Part shown: positions 1-9,002 of the stretch, piece after piece
How the letters are laid out: every line of letters begins with the position of its first letter
Position numbering within the stretch: position 1 is the first letter of the stretch
Source of the DNA: Agrypnia vestita
Taxonomy: Eukaryota; Arthropoda; Insecta; Trichoptera; Phryganeidae
Length of the DNA stretch: 64,000 nucleotides
Assembly (NCBI GenBank): GCA_016648135.1
Contig: JADDOH010000525.1
Location: 163,722-227,721 of the forward strand
Reading direction: 5' to 3'
The notes under the pieces: model-generated
What the model saw: the letters and a program-made list of their open reading frames with translations, nothing else
Databases searched by the model: none
Told to the model about the DNA's origin: nothing
Made by a program: the position numbers and the translations under genes

Positions 1-163
1 TATTGGTTTTCTTACAGCCATATAATTAATCAATCTTGAAAAAAAACAATAATTGATGTACAGAGTTTTGGGCCAATTACAAGAAAACACATATATACAA
101 TCGATAAAAAAATAAGAAAAAACATGTCCAATAGTGAGTTTGTGTGAGTGTGTGTATTTGTGT
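1..163 (-). mobile_element. 3' end of a Jockey-like LINE, partial
   Basis: Bases 1 to about 160 match 35432 to about 35590 closely, including the run after TATTGGTTTTCTTACAGCC. In the second locus this stretch lies directly 3' of a minus-strand reverse transcriptase C-terminus, so it is read as the 3' untranslated region of a minus-strand LINE. No coding part is attached here, so the copy is 5'-truncated, and its 3' tail lies off the left edge. Confidence 0.65.
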
Positions 164-164
164 G

Positions 165-191
165 TTTATTTATTTATTTATTTATTTATTT
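165..191. repeat. (TTTA)n microsatellite
   Basis: About six TTTA units in a row. On the minus strand this is a TAAA-type tail, common at LINE 3' ends, so it may mark the tail of a separate minus-strand insertion covering part of 192-330. Confidence 0.8.
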
Positions 192-741
192 TAAAACAAT
201 CTTAAAAATTTTCCACTGAATTTAAAAATTTACTTTAACATACTTCATTATTTCAAAAGAGTATAATGATAGAAACATTAATACACATTTTATTCCAACA
301 TTGTAATTGTACAAAATTGTAAAAACTTACCTCAAGGTTACATAAAGTTTCTCTTCCGGTGATATTGCGTCTCTGAATGGAATATTTTTATATGTGATAG
401 AAGGTCCAACTAGTTTTAAAAGTTCATAAAAACACTCTTTATTCATTCGATAATATTGGAAGAATTTTTCGGGGTAATCGTTAAGTTCACCAAATATTTT
501 AAAGAACTGCCCGTCGTTCAAATGATTACGAATTAGAGGATGTACCCAGAACCGCTTCTTTTTTGCGAGCTCTAAATATGAGAGTGGAAATACAAGCTTG
601 TTCTACAAATCCATTTTCAAACTGATCAGCGGCTTTATTCCGTAGTGCGCATGCCTGCTGTTTATCAATTTTTTCGCCGCACGTCAAAATGTCGCAGGTT
701 TTTTTGCCGTGCGGCGAAAAATCCGTAGTGCGCGCCTAGCC
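192..741 (-). mobile_element. PIF/Harbinger transposon, one terminus and partial gene
   Basis: Read on the minus strand the element starts GGCTAGGCGCGCACTACGGA at 741 and is flanked outside by TAA (742-744), the TWA target duplication of PIF/Harbinger. A 14-bp stem with CGCCGCACG arms (670-683 and 708-721) sits in the terminus, and the CGCACTACGGA motif recurs at about 641-651 as a subterminal repeat. The opposite terminus is not in the window. Confidence 0.7.
331..571 (-). CDS. PIF/Harbinger transposase (HARBI1-like), single exon
   Basis: Minus-strand exon with the family's N-terminal pattern: KKKRFWVHPLI, then a short spacer, then FFQYYRMNKECFYELL and a region ending ISPEEKLYVTLR. In PIF/Harbinger transposases this precedes the DDE nuclease domain, which is absent here. 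The exon is bounded by a good acceptor (CTCTCATATTTAG, just above 571) and a good donor (GTAAGT, directly after the LR codons), so the next exon should lie at lower coordinates, but 1-330 holds only an unrelated LINE tail and AT-rich DNA. The frame is open across the exon with no stop. The gene is therefore a partial copy, cut by the window edge or by insertions. It lies about 170 bp inside the Harbinger terminus at 741, which fits a transposase reading inward from its own end. Confidence 0.75.
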
Positions 742-969
742 TAATGCCATCGGTGATCGCTGAATAGCGATTTCTTGCCGATTTGTCTATTTGGGAAAAC
801 CAAAAAAGGTTGTGTATTAGAAAGCCGAGCAATGAGGAAATTTGTCGCACGAATAAAAAAAATCGTACGCACAGCACAATAAATGTTGAGTAAATTACAA
901 GAAAAATATTGATAAAATATAAAAGAAAAGTAACTTGTACAAAAACATTCAAAACAGAATATCGGCCCG

Positions 970-1633
970 ATTCTGAAAATAACAACGTCTGGATCTTTAA
1001 GATCTTTATCCCAACACTTAATAGACGATAATAAAAATTAAAAATGTCCAGAGCGGATTTTGTAATTCTACGGCTCAAATGCACTGTATTAAAAGATGAT
1101 ATAAGAAAGATTGTTTCTTACAATCGTATTAATTTCTTCATCCACAGCGTCCAGATGAAATATCATGGCTAAACTTGTAATGACCGCGTTCGGCGTTACC
1201 GCGTATTCAAATCTTCCCACCTTGACATTTTTTGACAGATATGTCTGGATCTTTAAGATCTTTATCCCAACACTTAATAGACGATAATAAAAATTGAAAA
1301 TAAACGAGACTTAGCTTTACGTCGGTGTTTGTTTCTATGAGGGAGGGAGAAAGATGTAAATTGTTATCTGTCAAATGTCAAGATGGGAAGATTTGAATAC
1401 GCGGTAACGCCGAACGCGGTCATTACAAGTTTAGCCATGATATTTCATCTGAACGCTGTGGATGAAGAAATTAATACGACTGTAAGAAACAATCTTTCTT
1501 ATATCATCTTCTAATACAGTGTATTTGAGCCGTAGAATTACAAAATCTGCTCTGGACATTTTTAATTTTTATTATCGTCTATTAAGTGTTGGGATAAAGA
1601 TCTTAAAGATCCAGACATTGTTATTTTCAGAAT
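970..1633. repeat. Long inverted-repeat (foldback) element
   Basis: The left arm at about 970-1242 is the reverse complement of about 1364-1633, roughly 265 bp per arm with few differences. The 120-bp spacer starts with a third, direct copy of the outer part of the left arm (1243-1302 repeats 987-1046). The termini read ATTCTGAAAATAAC on each strand. I see no clear target duplication. The 139-codon minus frame over 665-1084 is a by-product of this repeat and the Harbinger end. The superfamily is unknown. Confidence 0.85.
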
Positions 1634-1639
1634 ACGGAT

Positions 1640-2955
1640 GTATATGTGTCAAGATCATTATTATAATTAACTAATTAACGTAAATAATGCATTTACTCCC
1701 TGGCAAAAGTGTTTTTCTGTTGGTTTAAGATAAAGAATATATTTAAGATATTATTTTTTTAATTTTCCTTTACGATGATTTTAGAATAAACTGTCTGAGA
1801 TAAACTCTTCTCGTATTAAACCGGTTGAGCATATTATTTTTTTTATTTTCTTTCAATTACAATTGAAATGCTTGGGTACGATGATTTTTGTTTTTATTGT
1901 ATTCGGTATTTGAGACGCGATTCGCTATAAATACAATTTTTATATTAATATAATTTTTTTCTTATAACATCACGGTATTTGGAGTACCTTTGACTAAAAG
2001 CTTTTGTAAAAATAACATAGCCAAAAAGGTTGATCCTGAAATAGTATGAAGGAATCTCAATTGGCACGAAATTTCACAACTGTAAGTTAGGTTACTCGCG
2101 GCTTATAAAACGTAACTCGAATATCCATCGACTAATTAATTAGTTAATAGTGTGCAAATGATATAATATTTTGTTCTATTGTGAAGTAAATTTTATTATG
2201 TCATCATATTCAGAATGCTTTCAGTCATCCTGTGCAATCTCTTCCTACCTCTCTTCAAACAAACACATCATCATTATAGAGCTGTAGTGAAAGGCTCTAG
2301 ACACGGTATGAAAATTTTAATGATAAAGCGTAAAATCAATTTGTCTGAAGCAGTACAAGCTCGAATTTCCAACGCTCAGAATGTCATTTTTATAATGAGA
2401 TAGGACGCCATATTCTTTTTCATATTTTTCAACAATAAAAAAGAATGTTGGAAAAAAGAGTAGAACACGTTTTATTTGTTTCAGTTTGGTTTTTCCTTGC
2501 ATGCGCCAACATTTTTTCAGCGATTCTTTATGAAATATGAGCGAAAATGTATTAAATACTGCCCCGTTATCGTGACTGCAAAAGGAAAATGAAATGCTTA
2601 AAATTAATTATTATTTTATCCATCCACCAAAGTCACCGAACACGAATTTAATCGGAACGCCGTTCTTTAATTTACACCAATTTCGTGATTCGCAATGTTT
2701 ATCACTAGACCATAAAAGAAGAACAGATATATTTGTCTATCGCGAGGTCGTTTCGCTGGTTTCGCTAAAGTTCGCACTAGAAACCTTGAGTTTGCCGATA
2801 GTACCTACTCTTGTATTTTATCGCTGGTCGACAATTTTTGATTCGCTATCATTATCGTTTTATCTGTGGCTTCCTCTAAATATCAAAACAAACTGTTCTC
2901 GCAGCACGACGCCGCCGTATTTATAGAGATCCGTATTTTCGATATTTCGCGAATC
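1640..2955. other. AT-rich DNA, nothing recognised
   Basis: Several frames of 60-110 codons occur (for example 2594-2926 plus), but their translations show no domain and end at ordinary stops. No terminal repeats or element tails were found. Confidence 0.5.
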
Positions 2956-2963
2956 TATTAGAC

Positions 2964-3642
2964 CAGCGTTTCCCAACCTTTTTTGGCTCGCATACCCCTT
3001 GGTAGTACATCACGCTAAATTGTACCACTTCGTAAAAATGATTGTATTGTACAGAAATTTGTTATTCTATTTGCATTATAAATTTTATAGGGTGACTATA
3101 TTTCCCATAACTCAATTTATTTAAGTTAAAAAAAAATAGCAAAGGTTTTATTTATTCTGATAAAAATGAGACATTTGAACTTCACGTATCACAATGTTTT
3201 AAATAACGAGTGCCGAAGCTCATTTCTTGTCGAAGCTCAAAACCAGAACAATTAAAGAAGTATTTTTTTTAACAACTAGTTTTTATTTTTAAAAAATAAT
3301 ATAGAATTAAATAAAATTATTTGTATAAAAATATTACCGATATTAATAGAAAATATGTGTATATAAAATTAATTAAATACGGTAAATGTAAAAATTCTTC
3401 TGATGAAAGCGAGATAATTATCACCTTAAATTTTACAAATTTACAGTAGCGCCGCAGGCGAAATTTTTCATTTAAATATAAAAATATTAATGAAATTGTA
3501 TTTAAAAATATTTTAAATGTTATTTTTATGACAGATTTTTTTTTTACTTTTTATGTCCGCCATTACTGATTATTTTTAGCGTACCACCAACTATTCACTC
3601 GGTAACACCGGTGTTACGCATACCACAGGTTGGGAACCGCTG
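2964..3642. mobile_element. hAT-type MITE, TSD TATTAGAC
   Basis: Left terminus CAGCGTTTCCCAACCT, right terminus (reverse complement) CAGCGGTTCCCAACCT, with perfect 8-bp direct repeats TATTAGAC at 2956-2963 and 3643-3650. CAG-starting short TIRs plus an 8-bp duplication are diagnostic of the hAT superfamily. The 679-bp AT-rich interior has no transposase frame, so the copy is non-autonomous. Confidence 0.92.
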
Positions 3643-3701
3643 TATTAGACTACGCTAGACTTTTTCTTAATTTACAATTCACATGGACAATTACAAGGCA
3701 C

Positions 3702-4085
3702 ATGGAAGATTAAGGGTCCAGGCTGCCGAGATGAGTTTTCTAAGTGGACAGAGTGAGAAGTGCCGACATAAGACACACACTCGGCATAGAGCCCCTACTC
3801 CTGCACATAGAAAAATCACAACTGAGGTGGCTTGGACATGTGCTTAGAATGCCAGAGGAACGATTACCAAGAAGAATCCTCTTGGCAACCCCGGAGGGAA
3901 GACGGCCGGTGGGTCGACCCAGATTAAGCTGGGATAGACAACAAAAAAATCTATTTGAAAACAGAATGGACTGGTTGACACGAGCAGAAGCAGCGCAAGA
4001 CAGGGGATCATGGAAGCACCTTGTCGAGTCTTTGGGCCCCCGACCCTACTAGGACAAGGGGAAGAAGATGGTGATGAGGTTTAGA
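3702..4085 (+). pseudogene. RTE-like LINE, C-terminal end of reverse transcriptase ORF
   Basis: A frame open from 3744 to 4052 translates with the LINE tail signature LRWLGHVLRMPEERLPRRIL, then GRRPVGRPRLSWD and a final W, ending PRPY and a stop. This is the stretch after the RT and thumb domains of RTE-type LINEs. A second copy with the same 3' end lies at 26340-26735. Compared with that copy, this one lacks about 20 bp just before 3744, so the upstream match (AGGCTGCCGAGATGAG) is out of frame. The end, after the stop, is GGGGAAGAAGATGGTGATGA, a short-repeat tail rather than poly(A). Confidence 0.8.
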
Positions 4086-4124
4086 GTGCTTTAGAATCCT
4101 GAATTAGGTTCTACACTTCTAGTA

Positions 4125-4275
4125 CTTCTAGCATCTTCTGTTTTTTAGTTTTCTGGGATATTCTGCCGTATATACGTGACCTCTCTGGCCAAGGTTTCGG
4201 ATCCCATTACAGGGTCCATCATCAGGGCTGATGTGATGAACAGCCGTGAAAACCTAAGGACATTTTTACTTGTGG
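4125..4275 (-). repeat. Ribozyme-bearing short repeat, family A, copy 1
   Basis: Shares three blocks with five other loci (5395, 6001, 23130, 41440, 45390): TTTCTGGGATATTCTGCCGT, the hammerhead-like core, and GCCGTGAAAACCTAAGGACA. No protein-coding capacity. The unit length is about 150 bp here. Confidence 0.75.
4187..4228 (-). ncRNA. Hammerhead ribozyme-like motif (family A)
   Basis: On the minus strand: GCC, CTGATGA, one unpaired base, stem II GGACCC/GGGATCC with a single bulge and loop TGTAAT, GAAA, CCT, then T as the predicted cleavage base before GGCC. Stem I is three pairs (GCC/GGC). Stem III is imperfect (C opposite C), so activity is doubtful for this copy. Confidence 0.55.
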
Positions 4276-4279
4276 CATC

Positions 4280-5390
4280 TCGTGACAATACATCCGAAGT
4301 CGGATAGTGATGCGTGTGTAACAGATTTGTAATGATCAGAAAGTAAATTCCGTCTGGAAGGTGTAAGGGGTTGATTGTGTTCGATCCCCCAATAAATCAG
4401 GTAAACGTGAGGCGGGGGCCGATAAGCCAGCAGCGCGAGCCTCACTAAACCGAAATTGCCTCTCGGGAATTGAACAAAATGGTTGTCTCCGATTGCTTTT
4501 CTTATCTCTCCGCCGGCAATTGTCAAGGGCCGTGATCATTTTAATAATTGAAACAAATTCCCTATAAGGCCTCCCTCTGGAAGTTCGCCTCGGTCCTGTA
4601 GGGACTGTCTCGCAACTGTTTTGGAAGCCTTGCGGCTGAATAAAAACCTCACGACAGATTTAAATATTTGTTCTGATGAATCAAGCTTTATTTAACACAC
4701 CGAGACATAATTTCAGACTGCTGATAAACGTTTTGTTTGTTTCCTGGTGTTCTGCACAAATATTTTATAAATTTTCTTTCGATCCGAAGGCAATATATTT
4801 TTTAACAAATGTATTCTGGACGATTAGAGTAATCTGTTCATTAGCGTTAGACAGTGAAGTGGTTAGTGCAGTTTCCTCGCCGCGTCGCACGAGTGCTTGC
4901 ATCATCAGCGGCGTAGCGAGGAAGCTGCTTTAGCATTAAAACAATGCCAAACTGGATGGCGAAAGTGTAGGGCCGATACGGGAGCTTTTTGTCGTAGAAC
5001 GGCCCTGGGTCTGTGGTGGGTCCCACTTCACTGTTCATTAGCGTTCCCTCCTGTTGACAATAATCTCGTGCGGTAGTAACATACCCACAAGTGTCTCAAA
5101 AATATCTAAAATCATATTAAATCCGGTGTATTTGTGTATAAACAATTTGTGAACATTGTTAAAAAAGTGAACAAACCTCCAAGGATTGTCTCCACTACCT
5201 TGGAGGCATACAATACGTGAAAACGGAACACAAGGTAAAACTTTATTCAAAACTGCCAATTTGGTGTAAATAGTGTAGCCCTCTTTTTATGCAAAATTTT
5301 GATTCTGGATTTTATTTTGCAAAAAACTTGATCATCTGTTAAGTGAAACCACTCGTGACGGTTTGGTGAACTTCTAAAAACTAATTGTGT
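4280..5390. other. Mixed-composition DNA without a recognised gene
   Basis: Bases 4290-4640 and 4850-5060 are clearly less AT-rich than their surroundings and hold several overlapping frames of 60-86 codons on the minus strand. None shows a motif I recognise. The minus frame 4847-5038 (starting NSEVGPTTDPGPFYDKKLPY) looks protein-like but has no recognisable continuation. It could be a degraded host exon or an unknown element. Confidence 0.35.
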
Positions 5391-5433
5391 TCAAGTTACT
5401 GGGGTATTATGCCGTGTTGTTACGACCTTTCGG

Positions 5434-5474
5434 GCCAACGTTTCGGATCCCATTGCAGGGTCCATCATCAGGGC
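5434..5474 (-). ncRNA. Hammerhead ribozyme-like motif (family A), left arm
   Basis: Minus strand: GCC, CTGATGA, T, GGACCC/GGGATCC with loop TGCAAT, GAAA, CGT, T and then GGCC. The A-C-G-U after GAA is palindromic, so stem III has two pairs and may need a dimer. Core bases are all canonical. Confidence 0.65.
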
Positions 5475-5553
5475 TGATGTGTTGTCTTGAATGGTGGTGT
5501 TGTGGCTGCAAGTATCGGCTTGCAATACCGTGCCGAAGTCACGATGTGTTGTG

Positions 5554-5591
5554 ATGATGATGGACCCTGCAATGGGATCCGAAACGTTGGC
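5554..5591 (+). ncRNA. Decayed hammerhead-like motif, right arm of palindrome
   Basis: Same stem II and GAAACGTT as the left arm, but the core reads ATGATGA (first base lost) and the 5' half of stem I does not match. Probably inactive. Confidence 0.5.
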
Positions 5592-5769
5592 CCGAAAGGT
5601 CGTAACAACACGGCATAATACCCCAGTAAACACAAACTTGAAGATTCTGAGTGGCCGTGAAAACCTAAGAACATTCTTAAAATAATTGTGGTTTAATTTG
5701 ATATATTTTATTATAAGTGTACCATCTTAGAACTAGTTAATGTAAAAGTATAGTTAATGTAATGTAAAA

Positions 5770-5820
5770 GTAAAGTATATAAAACGCCACTATTAATTAG
5801 TGGCGTTTTATATACTTTAC
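5770..5820. repeat. Perfect 22-bp hairpin
   Basis: 5770-5791 and 5799-5820 are exact reverse complements around the 7-base spacer ATTAATT. The arms hold TATATAAAACGCCACT. Possible MITE centre, cruciform or terminator-like hairpin; no function can be assigned. Confidence 0.9.
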
Positions 5821-6000
5821 TTTTTATTTATTTTTTCCTTTCTTCTCGTTCTTTTTCTTTCCATTTGACTATAATCTAAGAGTTTGCTAATAAGGACAAT
5901 TATTGTTGCAACACATGTGCATGAGACGTCATCGTGTACAAAGAACTTAGAATAGTTTTATATATACAAAGAGAACTTGTAATATTCATCAAGTTTGTGT

Positions 6001-6130
6001 TTACTGGGGTATTATGCCGTTTTGTTACGACGTTGCATCATCAGGGCTGATGTGTTGTTGTGAGTGTTGGTGTTGTGGATAAGTATCTGCTCGCAATACC
6101 GTGCCGAAGTCGTGATGTGTTGTATTGTGT
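6001..6130 (-). repeat. Family A, copy with deleted ribozyme core
   Basis: Begins ACTGGGGTATTATGCCGT, then jumps to CATCATCAGGGCTGATGTG, losing stem II and GAAA. The following GTTGTGGATAAGTATCTGCT and CAATACCGTGCCGAAGTC match the interior of the 5395 and 23130 copies. It leads directly into the reading frame at 6130-6788. Confidence 0.7.
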
Positions 6131-6788
6131 TGTGTGTATCATTCATCTGTTGTCTGATCACTACCTCTGCGGAGTCTGCGACGAACTTGTAATATCTTGT
6201 AACGATAAATTCTGGGCCTGTATGGAGCTGTGCCCAGTTCAGTTCTGGAAAACAAAAATTAATAAGTCCAGTGCTGTTTTGTAACTTGTATTCCGTGGTT
6301 TTAAAATGTCAGACTCACCTAAAAAGGTGAAATCACCACCGCCTGGGACCTCTGCTGAAGCAGTGTTCCGCGTAGGTGATGTAGTAGGCAGAGAACCGGT
6401 TGGTTTTACACCAACAATTGGACATACTCCGCCGAGGGAGGTTCGCTCGTCGTCCCTGCCGGGAGATGGCTCTCCCCGTGTGTTTAGAGAGGACGTGACC
6501 TCCGTCCGGGCCGACACTACCTGCAAACCTGGGACCTGGACGCAGAGCAAAGAAACAAAAGAGGGTAGAGAAGCCTCTCTTATGTCTCTGGCACCATTAT
6601 CCATGGCCGACCCTGTTGAGACAGAGGATGACCGCAAGATGGTGCGTGCGGCTTTGAACGCAGTGGACCACATAGTGGGGGAGGCATGGTCAAAGTTAAA
6701 CGGTGACCAGAGAGCGCGAGTGACATCGTTGCACATGGACATACCAATGGCTGTTGGGGAGATGACGCGAAAACAAGGTTTACAATAA
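6060..6788 (+). pseudogene. ORF1-like frame, PHD-like finger plus basic/Pro-rich region, one in-frame stop
   Basis: Two frames (6060-6284 and 6306-6788) lie in the same phase and are separated only by a TAA at 6282-6284, so they are best read as one broken ORF. The first part has a cysteine pattern SDHYLCGVCDELV, CNDKFWACMELC and PVQFW, which resembles the PHD-type finger at the N-terminus of CR1-like LINE ORF1 proteins, though the histidine is missing. The second part (160 codons from an AAAATG start) is rich in Pro, Ser, Arg and acidic residues and ends MTRKQGLQ at a TAA. Base composition is much more GC-rich than the flanks. No RT follows. Alternatives are a retroelement gag of another type or a decayed host exon. 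The family assignment is inference. Confidence 0.45.
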
Positions 6789-7375
6789 AATCCATGCACG
6801 CGACACTGAGGAATTTAAAATGGCGATATGAGAACAAAATTTTTATCTAAGTTATTGCTCTAAAAAAATTGCAGTCTAGGATATACATTCTGATTTAAAT
6901 GAATAATGAAAACCCAAATTTTCCTAAAAAGTATCTCCGAATATCCATTTGCGGTGAATGTCCAGCCTTAATCAGCGCCCGAAGTAGTTATTAAGCTTGA
7001 CGATCATGCTTAATACATACCATGACCACCCAAAAAAATCAATCTTTGAGAGTTATTTTAAAACAAATTACGATTTTTTCAAATATGAAATACTAAGTTG
7101 AGTATGTTTCAAATTAATTCAAACCAATCTTTCAAACGTCACGGTGAAAATGGCGACAGTTGAATGATGGTTTGTTTCGAAATATTGGAATAGAAAGTTT
7201 ACGTTCTAAGTCTATTCTTGATTATTTGGATGACAGATTTGAAAACTTTAGAATTTCTGACATCTACAATGGACAGGGGATATTGCTGGCTTTAGGCTCC
7301 GTATAAACTTTTACTTTGTAGTGTATAGTGCTGCATTTTTTAATTTGTTTCGAAACGGAAGTTTACAACACTTTT
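6789..7375. other. AT-rich DNA, nothing recognised
   Basis: No open frame of note and no terminal repeats seen. Confidence 0.5.
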
Positions 7376-7640
7376 TACTCCCTTTATTTTAACTCGTCGC
7401 GTCTGCTTGTCTGACGACAAACGATTTATAACCCTTTTTCGTGATTCAATCGCGCTGAAACTTTGCAGGCATACTCGTGGCGACGTTAAAAATGATCTAA
7501 CAAATTTTCGTTTAAAAAAAAAATTATAGTATAATTTTGTAGCATCGCCCGACTCAAGCCCAAGCGCCAGACCTATTTCAACTAGTAAATGATAAAGGTA
7601 GTATAATAAAAACTTGTTTTTTTATGAGTTAGTTTTTTTT
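7376..7640. repeat. Dispersed repeat B, copy 1
   Basis: Matches 44330-44660 through blocks TTAACTCGT, CTGAAACTTTGCA, ACTCGTGGCGACG and TTATAGTATAATTTTG, and again in a GTATNRTAAAAACTTG block. No coding potential. A GC-rich segment (7655-7860) follows that I cannot place. Confidence 0.75.
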
Positions 7641-8305
7641 TAATTGAAACAGAATCGATTGTCGAAAGAGACTCTTCATTAAACAGGTACCCGGACTAAA
7701 CTAGCCGCCCCATCAGACGGGCATGTCTCGGGAGACCTCTTCCAGCCGCAAATCCCACACCTGACACCCCCCCTCTATTACTCAGCCGGGACACACCGGA
7801 AGTCCCTTTTGCGCGGCCCGGAACGATCCAGAACTCTTTGTTTAGCATCATGTAGTCCCACCAACAAATTGAAATACATTCTATTTATTTATTTAATGAA
7901 AAAATATTCTATGATAATTATAACAAATTATATTAATCAAATAAGTACAAAAATATGCATAGATATAGGTATACATTTTTCGTAAAAAAATATCCCTAAT
8001 TAATAATTAAATTTGCGTATGTAAGATTGATTACGTGTCATTTTAATTAACTATGCGATAATACAACGCATTTTGTAATAATAAGTGGAAAAATAATTAT
8101 CATCCCCCACCATACATAAGAATCATAATTCATTTAGTGAGGTATAAACATAAAAAAAATTTTGAACATTTTCTAGGTATCATTGTAATAAAATATTATA
8201 TATATTATTAATTAAATAAATAAAAAATATAAAAAATTACAAATATTTCTTCGTGATAGTTTGTTTTTTGGTCACTATACATTTATAACGCCCTATAATT
8301 GTTTT
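7641..8305. other. GC-rich 200 bp then AT-rich DNA, unassigned
   Basis: 7655-7860 is distinctly GC-rich (GCCGCCCCATCAGACGGGCA and similar) with no long frame; 7870-8290 is simple AT-rich DNA. Confidence 0.4.
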
Positions 8306-8309
8306 CGTC

Positions 8310-8340
8310 TGTCGTATAATGTGATGCACATTATACGACA
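8310..8340. repeat. Perfect 14-bp hairpin
   Basis: TGTCGTATAATGTG and its exact complement around ATG. It ends seven bases before the solo LTR at 8348. Confidence 0.9.
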
Positions 8341-8347
8341 TACATAC

Positions 8348-8998
8348 TGTCACGTGTCGTAGCTGCAGGAGGAATTAATAAAAACGCTGAAATGCAATAA
8401 CGGATTTATTGATTATCGATTAATTAATCAAAGAAACGTACAAAGTCTCTTAACGCTATTAAATGTAACGCTAATATTCAATTGAACTGTTTCGCAAATT
8501 TATCACTCGTAAATAGGCACTTTATAAACGCTTCAACATTTTATTCGCTATTCACTAGAACAATCTATCCAATTTCAGCACGTATTACTATTCGCTCCAG
8601 GTTATTTCGCTACGTAAGAACTTTTCCCAGAATATTCGCTCAAATATCGCACACGGGTAAGTCCTTCACTTAATTAACTGTCGCTTATTTCACACGTCTG
8701 ATGGCAACACTGTTTTCGCTTCGTGATTCGCCGCGAGGGCCGCGCTCCTAGAAACGTCAAAACAACAATGGCCCTCCTCGGTCTGGATCCGTTTATTTAT
8801 ACGGTACGGTAGAATCTTTCGAACCTTCGAGACTTTTATAGTGTTTTCTCGCAATTTCCAGTTTTTCCTGGAACTTTGGAGACGTCTCTCGAAAGCTGTA
8901 GATTACGCTAGGTTGTTCTGGAATCTTCGGTAGTATTGTGAACATTTCAAACAACTGTCACTTGACATGAATGCGTGATTATTTTTAGCCTCGTTACT
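8348..8998 (-). mobile_element. Solo LTR, copy 1
   Basis: A 651-bp block that recurs at 29539-30122. On the minus strand it starts near GTAACGAGGC and ends CACGTGACA, giving TG...CA type ends once the other copy is compared (TGTAACGAGG). It carries a TATA-like stretch (TATAAATAAACGGATCC) in the minus orientation, as expected for a U3 promoter. ATAC flanks both sides (8344-8347 and 8999-9002), consistent with a 4-bp target duplication. No internal retroviral-type gene is attached. Confidence 0.7.
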
Positions 8999-9002
8999 AT
9001 AC

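Larger units (their letters stand above)
5395..5690. repeat. Family A, palindromic double copy
   Basis: Two family A units head to head: 5399-5474 reads TACTGGGGTATTATGCCGTG inward, and 5565-5628 is nearly its exact reverse complement. About 85 bp lies between the arms, including TTGCAATACCGTGCCGAAGT, which is also found at 6090 and near 23265. The right side ends with the family signature GCCGTGAAAACCTAAGAACA. Confidence 0.85.

Noticed and set aside
665..1084. 139-codon minus-strand frame
   Set aside because: It runs across the Harbinger terminus and one arm of the foldback repeat. The hydrophobic translation has no domain and the two halves belong to different elements.
2594..2926. 110-codon plus-strand frame
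   Set aside because: No motif, no supporting signals, no second copy. Length is not remarkable for this much sequence.
5391..5685. Overlapping frames of 64-80 codons on both strands
   Set aside because: They are by-products of the palindromic family A unit; the same peptide words appear from both strands because the DNA is an inverted repeat.
6239..6837. 186-codon and 85-codon minus-strand frames
   Set aside because: They lie antisense to the plus-strand ORF1-like frame and mirror its GC-rich composition. No domain.
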